Assembly: GCA_963726135.1 (NCBI GenBank) | Contig: CAVSBE010000008.1 | Location: 992,001-1,056,000 of the forward strand | Length of the DNA: 64,000 nucleotides | Direction of reading: 5' to 3' | Origin: Bog-473 sp963726135 | GTDB taxonomy: Bacteria; Actinomycetota; Acidimicrobiia; Acidimicrobiales; RAAP-2 | Part shown: piece after piece, positions 35,395-44,996 of the stretch | Position numbering within the stretch: the first letter of the stretch is position 1 | How the letters are laid out: every line of letters starts with the position of its first letter | Notes under the pieces: generated by a model | The model's database searches: none | What the model saw: only the letters and a program-made list of their open reading frames with translations | What the model was told of the DNA's origin: nothing | Made by a program: the position numbers and the translations under genes

Positions 35395-36573
35395 TCAGGC
35401 CGCCGTCGCCGGGCCCGGTGGTGGCCGCCCCCGTCGCGCCTGCTGGATGCGCAGGCGGTTGTGGAAGCCGCAGAGCAGGCGGCCGTTCTCCTGGGTGGTG
35501 GGCCCGCCCTCCGCATAGGGCTCGATGTGGTCGCCCTGGCAGTTCTCCGCCGGCTCGTAGCAGTAGGGGTGGGTGCAGATCCGGTCGCGCACCTCGAGGG
35601 CTCGGCGTGTCCCACCGGTGAAGAGCCGGGCCCGGGCGCTGACGTCGACGCGGGTGCCCAACGAGAAGATCGCCCGCTCGAAGTAGGCCGACTCCATCCA
35701 GGGCATGAGGGCCGAGGGGGCGAGGACGGTGCCGTCCTCGAGCTCGCAGATGCGACCGTGCAGGGTCTCGTAGCCCACGAAGACGCTGAACAGCGGGGCG
35801 GGGCGGATGCTCTCGGCCGGGACGGTCCGGCTCCGCGTCGCCATCTCGACGAGGGCGTCGGCCCGGCGCTGGGCCGAGGTGCGCGCCAGTTCGTCGAGGC
35901 GGGGCGTGCGACCGCACCGCTCCCTGGCCTCGGCGCAGTCGCCCTCGAAGAGCGCGTGCTCCAGACGGTCGAGCTCGGCCGAGACAATGGAGCCCGAGAT
36001 CGGGTCGAGGGTGATCTGGCCGAGCCACATCCCGTCGACGCTGGCCTCGAGGTAGGCGCTGCGCGCCGCCTTGCGCTCCACCTCGTCGGCGTCCGCGCCG
36101 TCAGGGTCGGCCAGCTGCTTCCAATAACTGAGCACCCGGTAGAAGTCCTCGAAGCCCATCTGGGCGGCCTGGGAGACGAGCACCGCCTCGTCCCGCGACA
36201 TGGAGGCCTCGGTGCGATGCCGGCGGGCCCCGGCGATCGCCTTGGCCTGGTCCACCCCGATCTCCCCCTCGCGCCAGGCCCGGGCGCACTCGGGCAGGTG
36301 GCGGAGCGACCGTCCGAGGCGCACCCGGCGCTTCGCCACGCTCCGGGGCACCCGGCAGCGCGTGGCGATCCACGCCGCGGCCGTCTTGGCCCCGTCGGCA
36401 GCCCACTCCTCGTTGGTCTCGAAGGCGGCCGCGGCCTCGGTGACGAAGGCGTCGAGGCGGGAGGAGAGCCGGTGCAGCTCCTCCATGGAGGCGCGGTCGC
36501 CGTAGTTGGCCGCTCCCGAGGCGATGAGGGCCTCGAGCGATTCGGCGAAGGCTTCCAACTGCATCGAGATCAT
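35395..36573 (-). CDS. DUF222 - HNH endonuclease domain protein
   Basis: The 392-residue protein has an N-terminal DUF222 (WIATRCRVPRSVAKRRVRLG, VDQAKAIAGARRHR) and a C-terminal HNH nuclease: ICTHPYCYEPAENCQGDHIE, then PTTQENGRLLCGFHNRLR, with His, Asn and zinc Cys present. These proteins occur in many copies in actinobacterial genomes, sometimes in REP13E12-type elements, and move or duplicate readily. I see no flanking repeats. ATG 36573 or 36564 are both possible. The 169 bp to the next gene hold no ORF. Confidence 0.88.
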   Translation of the reverse strand: MISMQLEAFAESLEALIASGAANYGDRASMEELHRLSSRLDAFVTEAAAAFETNEEWAADGAKTAAAWIATRCRVPRSVAKRRVRLGRSLRHLPECARAWREGEIGVDQAKAIAGARRHRTEASMSRDEAVLVSQAAQMGFEDFYRVLSYWKQLADPDGADADEVERKAARSAYLEASVDGMWLGQITLDPISGSIVSAELDRLEHALFEGDCAEARERCGRTPRLDELARTSAQRRADALVEMATRSRTVPAESIRPAPLFSVFVGYETLHGRICELEDGTVLAPSALMPWMESAYFERAIFSLGTRVDVSARARLFTGGTRRALEVRDRICTHPYCYEPAENCQGDHIEPYAEGGPTTQENGRLLCGFHNRLRIQQARRGRPPPGPATAA

Positions 36574-36742
36574 GCAAGCACGGCGCTGTGACAATTCGGA
36601 CCGAAGAGATCGTCGCGAATTTCCGGCGCGACGCGCGCTGTGGCGCGACCGTTCTCCGGGTGGAGCGCGCCTGTCGCGACGTGAAGCTGTTTGCCGTAGC
36701 CGCCGGAAGGGTTCCGGGCCGCACCGGCGCGGCGGCCTCGAG

Positions 36743-38122
36743 CTATGACGCGCGCGCCGCCAGCGGGACGGGACGAGCAAGGCTCCAGCTGAAGGTGTCC
36801 TCGATGTCGTCGAGCTCGAGCGGGTTCGCCAGGTCCTCGACGGTCGGGCCGACCCTATCGGCGACGGCCTGCAAGAGGTCGGCGTCGAAGCCCCACAGGT
36901 CGACGGCGTTGCCGCCGAGGATGCGCCGGAGGTCGGCCTCCGGCAACCCGCCGAAGATGTACCGCAGCGTCTGGCGGTGCACGGGCGCCGCGCCCTCGAG
37001 GTGCGGGTAGTCCGCCCCCCACATGAGCTTGTCGATGCCGATCTCGTGGCGCATCTCGGCCTCGTAGCGCTTCATGAGCGAGCCACCCAACCAGACGTGC
37101 TTCTCGAAGTAGTCGCGCGGCCGCATCCGGAGGTAGGTCCGCACCGGGGCGCCGCCGTGGGTGTCGAAGAACGACTCCATGTCGCGGATGAGGGACGGCA
37201 GCCACTGCACGCCGTTCTCGGTGACCACGACCTTGAGATCGGGATGGCGGTCGAACACGCCGCCGAAGATCATGAACCACAGCGGGCGGCGCGTGAAGAC
37301 GAACACCTCGTAGAGGCCGAGCATGCCGCCGTGGATCGGGTCGTAGAGGAACTTCGTGTCGGTCGCCGAGCCCGAGGCACCGGTGTGGAGGTTGACCACC
37401 ATCTGGTGCTCTTCGCACGCGCTCCAGAACGGCTCGTAGTACTCGTCGGCGTACCCGGGGAGCCTGGAGGTGACCGACATGGCCGGGAGCATGACGCCGC
37501 CGGAGATCCCGTTGGCCCGGGCCCACGCGACCTCCTCGACGGCGCGGTCCATGTCGTGGAAGTCGATCGGCATGCAGCCGGCCCGCCGCCCCGGGGCGGC
37601 GGCGCAGAACTCGGCCAGCCAGCGCAGGTAGCCGTGCAGCGCCGGCCACACCACCTCGAGCCCCTTGTCGGTCGTCGCGCCGAGGTACATCGCCGGCGAC
37701 AGGCCCCCGGCCAGGATGGGCCCGGGCAGGGTCACCTCGGCGTGGATCCCCTGCTCCTCGAGGACCTCGAGCCGCCGCCCGCCGCCGTCGCCCGGGATCA
37801 CCCAGTCCGTGCCGTAGTGGGCCAGCCACCCCGCGGCGGCGTCGGTGTCCACCCCCATGCCGGCGAGGCGCCGCGCCGCGGTCGCCCGCACCGGATCGGA
37901 CTCGTCCACCTCGCCGGGATCGAACCCGCCGAACATGGATATGGCGAGCGAGGACATGTCCCCGAAGGAGGCGACCGCCTCCCGGTGGGCCGGGTCGACG
38001 TAGGAGAGGAAGTGGTCGAGGCTGTCGGGTGAGGCATGGGTGTCGGCCGACACGACGACGTAATTGCGTGCGCTCGGGCCCCCGTGGTCCCGTCCCGCCG
38101 ATCCGCTTGCTCGCTCACCCAT
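36743..38122 (-). CDS. Amidohydrolase-family (Amidohydro_2) metal-dependent hydrolase
   Basis: The protein of 459 residues has the TIM-barrel features of ACMS-decarboxylase-like enzymes: VVSADTHASPDSLDHFLSYV (variant of the usual D-x-H metal site), NLHTGASGSATDTK with a metal His, VVTENGVQWLP and the C-terminal Asp in LMWGADYPHLEG. It probably hydrolyses or decarboxylates a cyclic or aromatic intermediate. The start is ATG 38122. It is divergent from the COG4280 gene. Confidence 0.85.
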   Translation of the reverse strand: MGERASGSAGRDHGGPSARNYVVVSADTHASPDSLDHFLSYVDPAHREAVASFGDMSSLAISMFGGFDPGEVDESDPVRATAARRLAGMGVDTDAAAGWLAHYGTDWVIPGDGGGRRLEVLEEQGIHAEVTLPGPILAGGLSPAMYLGATTDKGLEVVWPALHGYLRWLAEFCAAAPGRRAGCMPIDFHDMDRAVEEVAWARANGISGGVMLPAMSVTSRLPGYADEYYEPFWSACEEHQMVVNLHTGASGSATDTKFLYDPIHGGMLGLYEVFVFTRRPLWFMIFGGVFDRHPDLKVVVTENGVQWLPSLIRDMESFFDTHGGAPVRTYLRMRPRDYFEKHVWLGGSLMKRYEAEMRHEIGIDKLMWGADYPHLEGAAPVHRQTLRYIFGGLPEADLRRILGGNAVDLWGFDADLLQAVADRVGPTVEDLANPLELDDIEDTFSWSLARPVPLAARAS

Positions 38123-38231
38123 CGCAACCGTCTCCGTTCCGGGATCTCCCTGGTCAATCCTCCGCACACTATCCCTGGACCCCCCCGGCCGACGGCGGCG
38201 CCGGGAACGGGATAATTTGGCGCCGGTCCCC

Positions 38232-39066
38232 ATGCACACCTCCTCCACGCTCGTACTGGTCCTCGCCGTCTTCGCGGCGAGCCTCGTCGAGATGGTCGAA
38301 GCGCTGACCATCGTCGTTGCCGCCGGGGTGAGCCGGGGCTGGCGGTCCGCCATCGAGGGCGCGGCCGTGGCGGCGGGCGTCCTGGGCGTCCTGGTGCTGG
38401 CCGTGGGCGTGCCACTCATCCACTACGTCCCGATCGACGCGCTCCGCGTGGTGGTGGGGACGCTGCTCCTGGTGCTCGGCCTGTCCTGGCTGCGCAAGGC
38501 GATCCTCCGCGCCAGCGGCCACAAGGCCATGCACGACGAGGACGAGATCTACGCCACGACGGTGGCCGAGCTCAGCTCGGAGGCCGGCGCGGAGCCTGCG
38601 TCACCCGGCCATCCCGACGTTCCCGACAAGTCCAAAGGAGTCCAGCCCCGACAAGCCCAACAAGGGGCGTGACGGCGTGGGCTTCGCGGTGGCGTTCAAG
38701 GGTGTCTTCCTCGAGGGCATGGAGGTCGTGCTGATCGTGATCAGCCTCGGCGCCGCCCAGAACCGCCTGGGCCTGGCCGCGCTGGCGGCCGGAGCGGCGG
38801 TCGTCATCGTCGGCGTCGTCGGCCTCGTGGTGGCGCGCCAACTCAGCGAGGTCCCCGAGAACACGATCAAGACATTGGTCGGCGTGATGCTGACCAGCTT
38901 CGGCCTGTTCTGGGTGGGCGAGGGGGCCGGGGTGAACTGGCCCGGGAGCGACCTGGCCATCCCGGTGCTGGCCGGCTTCTTCGTCGTGGTCTACTTCGCC
39001 ATGACGGCCCTCATGCGGGCGTTGCTCCCCGTCCCGGCGGTCGAGGTCGAGGGGGCGACGCCGTGA
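38232..39066 (+). CDS. COG4280-type membrane protein (GDT1-like duplicated helices), one-base insertion
   Basis: Two homologous halves are seen: VFAASLVEMVEALTIVVAAG in the first and FKGVFLEGMEVVLIVISLGA in the second, each with Glu-rich ExxE-type helices reminiscent of UPF0016/GDT1 cation exchangers. The first frame stops at 38672 after a G inserted near 38637 (AAA-G-GAG); the other frame reads ESSPDKPNKGRDGVGFAVA and continues. Span 835 nt, three times 278 plus one, so about 277 residues. A manganese or other cation transport role is only a guess. Confidence 0.7.
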
Positions 39067-39299
39067 TGACGGTCGTCGCCAGAGGGCTCAAGGCCTTCGG
39101 CCACTTCTGGTGGGACTTCCTCATCGGGGACACCCCGGAACTGGCGCTGGCGACGGGCGTCATCGTCGCGGTGGCCTTCCTGCTCGCCGGCAGCCGTCTG
39201 GTGGGGGCGATCGTCCTGCCCCTGATGGCGACCGGGTTCCTGCTGCTCAGCCTGCTGCGCGGCCGACGAGCGCGCCCCCGGGGGGTAACCACCGGGTAA
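39063..39299 (+). CDS. Small membrane protein partnered with COG4280
   Basis: The 78-residue protein reads MMTVVARGLKAFGHFWWDFL then ELALATGVIVAVAFLLAGSR with two membrane helices and a basic tail. GTG 39063 or ATG 39066 overlaps the COG4280 stop, so the two are coupled. I have seen this kind of small companion next to COG4280 genes, but no function is known. Confidence 0.7.
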   Translation: MMTVVARGLKAFGHFWWDFLIGDTPELALATGVIVAVAFLLAGSRLVGAIVLPLMATGFLLLSLLRGRRARPRGVTTG

Positions 39300-39327
39300 C
39301 CAGCCTCCCCTCGGTGCGTTTCCCCGC

Positions 39328-40200
39328 TCATGCGGTGGCGCCCACCGGGCTGCTCAGGCCGGCGGCGGCGGACGGGCCCTCCATCGTCCGCTCCGGCAAC
39401 AGCAGCAACGCACCGGCCAGGAAGCAGACGGCGCCGACGAAGGTGCCCAGGTTGGTCAGGGCCAGGCTGAGCAGCTGTCCGCTCGGGGTCACGTAGGAGG
39501 CGATCGCCGAGACGCCGAAGGCCACGGAGCCCACCAGGTTCAAGAGCGTGATCCACCACGGGAGGTGCGACGGGCGCCAGGCGAAGGGCCCGTGGCACTC
39601 CTCGGCCCAGGCCAGCCAGCTCGAGACGAGGAAGCAGATCGAACCCAACGCGTCGGGTCGCCACACGGGGTGGTGACCCGACGACGCGCCCAACCCGACG
39701 ACGAGGGCGCTCAGGGTGGTCCGGTTGAACCACAGCGTCCCGGCGAGCTGAATGAGGGCGGCCCACCAGTCGATCCGGTGGTGCTGCACCCGGAAGAGGG
39801 ACCGGGGGCCGCTCCGGTCGGCCCCGGAGAGGGACGTGGCGGTGGTCGCGGTCTCGTAGTACAACAGGAACGCGGCCGTGGTGAAGAAGAGCGACCCGAT
39901 GAAGTACGTGAGGTCGTCGGGGTTGGTCCCCACCGTCGTGGCGAAGGGGGGGAAGGACCCCAGTGCGAAGCAGACCGACCCGACGGCGAAGAGCACACCG
40001 ATCCACCAGGCCACGGCACCGGGCGCCCACCAGGTCGAACCGGCCGTCGCAGGGCCGGGATGCTTGCGGTGCCAGCGCGACTCCCAGGTGGCGCGGGTGC
40101 CGTCGGGGCGGGCGAACACCTCCCGGGTGACGAAGGGGCCGAGGCCGCGGCCGCCCACGCGGGTCCAGCCTTCGGGAACCTCCACGTATCCCGCAGCCAT
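39328..40200 (-). CDS. Polytopic membrane protein (possibly YrhK-like)
   Basis: MAAGYVEVPEGWTRVGGRGL begins a soluble 60-residue part; from residue 66 there are six hydrophobic helices (for example WWIGVLFAVGSVCFALGSFP, YFIGSLFFTTAAFLLYYETA, ICFLVSSWLAWAEECHG, GTFVGAVCFLAGALLLLPER). Repeated GSxxFxxG helices resemble YrhK-like proteins, but I am not sure. The convergent small membrane gene ends 28 bp away. Confidence 0.65.
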   Translation of the reverse strand: MAAGYVEVPEGWTRVGGRGLGPFVTREVFARPDGTRATWESRWHRKHPGPATAGSTWWAPGAVAWWIGVLFAVGSVCFALGSFPPFATTVGTNPDDLTYFIGSLFFTTAAFLLYYETATTATSLSGADRSGPRSLFRVQHHRIDWWAALIQLAGTLWFNRTTLSALVVGLGASSGHHPVWRPDALGSICFLVSSWLAWAEECHGPFAWRPSHLPWWITLLNLVGSVAFGVSAIASYVTPSGQLLSLALTNLGTFVGAVCFLAGALLLLPERTMEGPSAAAGLSSPVGATA

Positions 40201-40341
40201 CGCGATCACGATAGGGCGCCGCACCGGCACGGGACCGGGCGAGGCGCGCCGCCGGGCGGCGGGCCCCCGGCAGGCCGGCCGCCCTTCGCCGTCTCGACGC
40301 CCATCGGGCATCATGAGGGCTCACCGACGGGAGGTGCGGGC

Positions 40342-41435
40342 ATGGGACAAGTGGTGCGCGGCGTGGTCTCGCAGGAGAAGGGTGCACCGGTCACGCTCGA
40401 GACGATCGTCGTGCCCGACCCGGGGCCGGGCGAGGCGGTGGTCGCCGTCAAGGCATGCGGCGTCTGCCACACCGACCTGCACTACCGCGAGGGCGGCATC
40501 AACGACGACTTTCCCTTCCTGCTCGGCCACGAGGCCGCGGGGTTCGTCGAGTCCGTCGGGCCCGGCGTCACCGACGTGACGCCGGGCGACTTCGTCGTCC
40601 TCAACTGGCGGGCCGTGTGCGGCGAGTGCCGGTCGTGCCGGCGGGGCCGGCCCTGGTACTGCTTCTCGACCCACAACGCCACGCAGAAGATGACGCTGGC
40701 CGACGGCACCCCGCTCTCCCCCGCTCTCGGCATCGGCGCGTTCGCGGACAAGACGCTGGTCGCGGCCGGGCAGTGCACCAAGGTCAACCCCGCGGCGCGG
40801 CCCGAGGCAGTGGGACTGCTCGGCTGCGGCGTCATGGCGGGCCTCGGGGCGGCCATGTTCACCGGGCAGGTGGGGCTGGGCGACTCGGTGGCCGTCTTCG
40901 GCTGCGGCGGAGTCGGGTGCGCCGCCGTCGCCGGGTCGAAGCTGGCCGGTGCGGCCACCATCATCGCCGTCGACCTCGACCCGCGGAAGCTCGAGGCTCG
41001 CCACGTCATTCGGCGCGACGCACACCGTCGACGCCGGCGCGACCGACCCGGTCGCGGCGATCCAGTCCTTCACGGATGGCAACGGTGCCGACGTCTGCAT
41101 CGAGGCGGTGGGGCACCCGAAGGTGATGGAACAGGCCTTCATGGCGCGCGACCTGGCCGGGACGCTGGTCCAGGTCGGCGTGCCGACGCCCGACATGCGC
41201 ATCGACCTGCCCATGATCGAGTTCTTCGGCCGGGGCGGCGCGCTGAAGCCGAGCTGGTACGGCGACTGCCTCCCGTCCCGGGACTTCCCGGTGCTCGTGG
41301 ACCTCTACCTGGACGGAAGGCTCGACCTCGACCGGTTCGTCAGCGAGACGATCGGGATCGGACGAGGTCGAGGACGCCTTCGCCCGGATGCAGCGCGGCG
41401 AGGTGCTGCGCTCGGTCGTCGTCGTCTCGCCCTGA
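40342..41435 (+). CDS. mscR: S-(hydroxymethyl)mycothiol dehydrogenase (zinc alcohol dehydrogenase), two one-base insertions
   Basis: It oxidises the formaldehyde-mycothiol adduct, and can reduce S-nitrosomycothiol. Catalytic zinc ligands lie in VKACGVCHTDLHYREGG and LLGHEAAGFVESVG; four structural-zinc Cys are in CGECRSCRRGRPWYC. The family stretch THNATQKMTLADGTPLSPAL and the Rossmann motif VFGCGGVGCAAVAGSKLAG agree. Insertions near 41003 (C) and 41360 (G) split the C-terminal third into three frames; corrected it ends DEVEDAFARMQRGEVLRSVV and VVSP, about 363 residues. A GGGAGG site precedes ATG 40342. Its presence implies that the host makes mycothiol. Confidence 0.88.
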
Positions 41436-41437
41436 CC

Positions 41438-43079
41438 GTGACCCTCCCGCTCGCGCCCTTCGGCCCCCGGACCGGGTTGCGCGGCATGGTGGCGGCGGCC
41501 GACCAGCTGGCCGCATCGGCGGGCCTGGGCATGCTCGCCCGCGGCGGCTCGGCGGCCGACGCCGCAGTGGCCACGGGAGCAGTGATGGCGGTCGTCGGCC
41601 CCCACCTGTGCGGCCTCGGCGGCGACGTCCTCGCCATGGTGGCCCCGCCCGACTCCCCGCCCGAGGCGCTGCTGTCGGTCGGCCGTGCCGGTGCCGGCTC
41701 GGACGCCGCACGCATGCGCGCCGAGGGCATGACGGTGATGCCCTTGCGCAAGGACATCCGCAGCGTGCCGGTGCCGGGCGCCGTCGACGGCTGGCTCGCG
41801 CTCCACGGGCGCCACGGCCGCCTGACTCTCGCACGAGGTCCTCGGGCCCGCCGTCGAACTGGCGGAACACGGCTTCGCCGCCTCCATCATGCTGGCCCTG
41901 GCCAGCCATCTCGTCCACGCGCTCCCGGGCGCGGACGAGCTCTGCCCCGCCGGACCGCTCGAGGCCGGCCAGCGCGTGCGCCTGCCCGGCATCGCCCGCA
42001 CGCTGCGCGCCATCGCGCGGCGACGGGCGCGCCGGCTTCTACGAAGGGCGAGTTCGGTCGTGGCCTGCTTCGGCTGGGCGGCGGCCATTTCGCTCCGGCG
42101 GACCTCGCCAGCGGCGGCGACCTGGTGTGCGCCGCTGCGCCTGCCGGCGTGGGGCCACGTGCTGTGGACCGTGCCGCCCCCGTCGCAGGGCTACCTGACG
42201 CTGGCCGGCGCGTCGGTGGCCGAGGCGTCGGGTCTCGGGTCCGATCCGGACGATCCCAGATGGGCCCACGTGCTCGTCGAGGCGTGGCGCGCCGTGGGCC
42301 ACGACCGTCCCGCGGTGCTCTTCGACGGTGCCGACGGTGCCGCGTTGCTCGCCGCCGAGCGGCCTGGCCGCCGCGGCGGCCCGGATCGACCCGAACCGGG
42401 CGGGGCCGCCCGACGTCGCGCCTGGTGCGGGGAACCGTCGGCCCCGCCGTCGCCCGGGTGGGCGACGGCGACACGACCCACCTGTGCGCGCTCGACGCCG
42501 ACGGGCTCGGGGTCTCGCTGACGCAGTCCAACGCGCTGGACTTCGGCTCGCACCTGATCGAGCCCACCACGGGGGTGTTCCTGCACAACCGCGGGGTGGG
42601 GTTCTCGCTCGTGGCCGGCCACCCCGCCGAGCTCACGCCGGGGCGCAGGCCACCCCACACCCTCTCGCCCATGCTCGCGACGGCGCCGGACGGCTCGCTG
42701 ACGCATCTCGTCGGGGCCATGGGCGGCGACGCCCAGCCACAGATCATCGTCCAGCTGCTGGCCCGGCTGCTGCGTGCCGGGCAGGACCCGGCCACCGCCG
42801 TGTCCGCGCCCCGGCTCACCCTCGACGCACCCTCCGCCGGGCCCTTCCGCCTGTGGTGGGGCGACGACCTCACCGTGCTGATCGAGTCCGACGCGCCCGC
42901 GGCGTGGCCCGACGGCCTGACGCAACGCGGCCACCGGGTCCGCGCCATCCGCGCCTTCGACCCCGTCGCCGTCGGGTGCGCCCAGATCATTGCCGTGGAG
43001 GCGGGCGCGGACGGGGTCGCGCCGGCTGATCGGCGCGTCGGACCCCCGCAGCCCGGAGGGTGCGGCACTGGGCCGCTGA
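41438..43079 (+). CDS. Gamma-glutamyltranspeptidase family protein, seven one-base insertions
   Basis: This N-terminal-nucleophile hydrolase begins at GTG 41438 (VTLPLAPFGPRTGLRGMVAA) with ARGGSAADAAVATGAVMAVV and GLGGDVLAMVAPPDS. The autocatalytic Thr is in GDGDTTHLCALDADGLGVSL, followed by PTTGVFLHNRGVGFS and GAMGGDAQPQIIVQLLARLL, the GGT small subunit. Frames step 2-0-1-2-0-1-2-0, always by +1, near 41831, 42010, 42047, 42135, 42365, 42423 and 43025; 1642 nt is three times 547 plus one. Corrected it ends RLIGASDPRSPEGAALGR. A Thr-dependent acylase is equally possible. It starts two bases after mscR. Confidence 0.8.
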
Positions 43080-43122
43080 GCGCGCCCGCGACGGGCTCAG
43101 ACGGTCGGCGGGGACAGGTAGC

Positions 43123-44967
43123 GTGAACGCATCGAACGTCCCGCCCCGCCGCCCCTGCACGCCCCCACGCCCGCCGACCTCGCGTCCGGGCCGGCGCAAC
43201 CCACGGACCCGAGTGGCCCCTCGCGGCACTGGCTCAGCCGCCCCGGCCCCGGTGCGCCGTTGCCCGACGGCTACAAGTGGGTCGGCGCTGTTCATCTCCA
43301 CGCTCGGCATGCTCATGGCGACGATCGACGGCTCCATCGTGCTCATCTCGCTGCCCGACATCTTCCGTGGCATCGGCATCGACCCGCTGCTGCCGGCCAA
43401 CAGCTTCTACCTGCTCTGGATGATCCTCGGCTTCCTCGTCACCACGAGCGTCCTCGTGGTGACCCTGGGGCGGCTGGGCGACATGTACGGGCGGGTGCGG
43501 ATGTACAACCTCGGCTTCGCCGTCTTCACCTTCTTCTCCCTCGCCCTCAGCGTCACGTGGATGTCAGGGCCGGCGGCCGCCATCTACCTCATCGTGATGC
43601 GCATCTTCCAGGGCGTCGGCGCCGCCATGCTCATGGCCAACTCGGCGGCCATCCTCACCGACGCCTTCCCCGAGGACCAGCGTGGCCTGGCCCTCGGGGT
43701 GAACCAGGCGGCTGCCTTCAGCGGCTCCTTCATCGGGCTGATCCTCGGCGGCATCCTGGCCCCGATCAACTGGCGGCTGGTGTTCCTGGTCTCGGTGCCC
43801 GTCGGGCTCTTCGCCACCGTCTGGGGGTACCTGCGCCTGCACGAGCTGGGCCAGCGGCGCTCCGCCCACATCGACTGGCCGGGCAACGCCACGTTCGCGC
43901 TCGGGCTGGTGCTGGTCATGATCGGCATCACGTACGGGATCGAGCCCTACGGCGGCCACGCCATGGGCTGGACGAACCCGGCCGTCGTCGCCGCGCTGGG
44001 CGGCGGAACGCTCCTGCTGATCGCCTTCTGCTTCGTCGAGCTGCACGTGCGTGAGCCGATGTTCCGGCTCCAGCTCTTCAAGATCCGCGCCTTCACCAGC
44101 GGCGTCGTCGCCAGCTTCCTGGCCGCCATCAGCCGCGGTGGGCTGATGTTCATGCTCATCATCTGGCTGCAGGGGATCTGGCTCCCGCTCCACGGCTACT
44201 CGTTCGCCACCACGCCGCTGTGGGCCGGCATCTCCATGATCCCCCTGACGCTCGGCATGCTCATCGCCGGCCCGGTGTCGGGGATCCTCTCCGACCGCTA
44301 CGGTGCGCGGCCCTTCGCCACGGGCGGCATGATCGGGAGCGCCGTGTGCTTCGCGCTGCTCGAGGCCCTGCCCATCGACTTCACCTACTGGGTCTTCGGG
44401 ATCATCCTGTTCCTGACCGGGCTCACGATGGCGTCCTTCGGCTCGCCCAACCGCACCGGTGTCATGAACAGCCTGCCGCCCGAGCACCGCGGCGCCGGGT
44501 CGGGCATGAACACCACGTTCCAGAACTCGGCCCAGGTGATCTCGATCGGGATCTTCTTCACGCTGATGATCGTCGGGCTCGCCTCCTCACTGCCCCACAA
44601 CGTCTCGGCCGGGCTCCTGAGCCACGGGGTGCCGCCCGACGTCGCCGAGCGGGCGTCGCACCTCCCGCCCATCTCGACCTTGTTCGCGGCGTTCCTCGGC
44701 TACGACCCGGTGTCGCACCTGGTCGGCGCGGGGACGCTGGCGCACCTCACCGCGGGCCAACAGGCGGCCCTGGCCCAGCACCGCTTCTTCCCGGGCCTCA
44801 TCGCCGCGCCGTTCCAGGAGGGCCTGCACGCCGCCTTCGACTTCGCCATCGTGGCCAGCCTGGCCGCCGCCGCCGCGTCCTGGACGCGCGGCGGGCGGTA
44901 CGTGTACACCCCGGCCACCGAGGAGCCGGCCGACACGCTCGTCCTCACCGGCAGCCGGACCTCGTGA
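43123..44967 (+). CDS. MFS transporter, DHA2 (14-helix) drug/proton antiporter, one-base insertion
   Basis: FISTLGMLMATIDGSIVLIS is helix 1, VTLGRLGDMYGRVRMYNLGF motif A, FQGVGAAMLMANSAAI motif B, and GLALGVNQAAAFSGSFIG motif C; hydrophobic segments continue to about residue 610 with 14 helices. A G inserted near 43284 separates LPDGYKWV from ALFISTLG. The start is therefore uncertain: GTG 43123 opens the listed frame, whereas TTG 43260 opens the frame that reads into YKWV. A single 11-bp repeat unit separates its stop from further repeats leading into the ETF gene. Confidence 0.82.
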   Translation: MNASNVPPRRPCTPPRPPTSRPGRRNPRTRVAPRGTGSAAPAPVRRCPTATSGSALFISTLGMLMATIDGSIVLISLPDIFRGIGIDPLLPANSFYLLWMILGFLVTTSVLVVTLGRLGDMYGRVRMYNLGFAVFTFFSLALSVTWMSGPAAAIYLIVMRIFQGVGAAMLMANSAAILTDAFPEDQRGLALGVNQAAAFSGSFIGLILGGILAPINWRLVFLVSVPVGLFATVWGYLRLHELGQRRSAHIDWPGNATFALGLVLVMIGITYGIEPYGGHAMGWTNPAVVAALGGGTLLLIAFCFVELHVREPMFRLQLFKIRAFTSGVVASFLAAISRGGLMFMLIIWLQGIWLPLHGYSFATTPLWAGISMIPLTLGMLIAGPVSGILSDRYGARPFATGGMIGSAVCFALLEALPIDFTYWVFGIILFLTGLTMASFGSPNRTGVMNSLPPEHRGAGSGMNTTFQNSAQVISIGIFFTLMIVGLASSLPHNVSAGLLSHGVPPDVAERASHLPPISTLFAAFLGYDPVSHLVGAGTLAHLTAGQQAALAQHRFFPGLIAAPFQEGLHAAFDFAIVASLAAAAASWTRGGRYVYTPATEEPADTLVLTGSRTS

Positions 44968-44996
44968 GGAACACGTGAGGAACACATGAGGACCAC
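44964..44996 (+). repeat. Three 11-bp tandem repeats carrying start codons and Shine-Dalgarno-like cores
   Basis: GTGAGGAACAC (44964-44974), GTGAGGAACAC (44975-44985) and ATGAGGACCAC (44986-44996) lead straight to GTG 44997. Each unit has an initiator and an AGGA core; the MFS stop (44965-44967) sits in the first unit. Confidence 0.85.

Noticed and set aside
35395..36573. DUF222-HNH gene as part of an intact mobile element
   Set aside because: No terminal repeats, integrase or target-site duplication could be found on either side.
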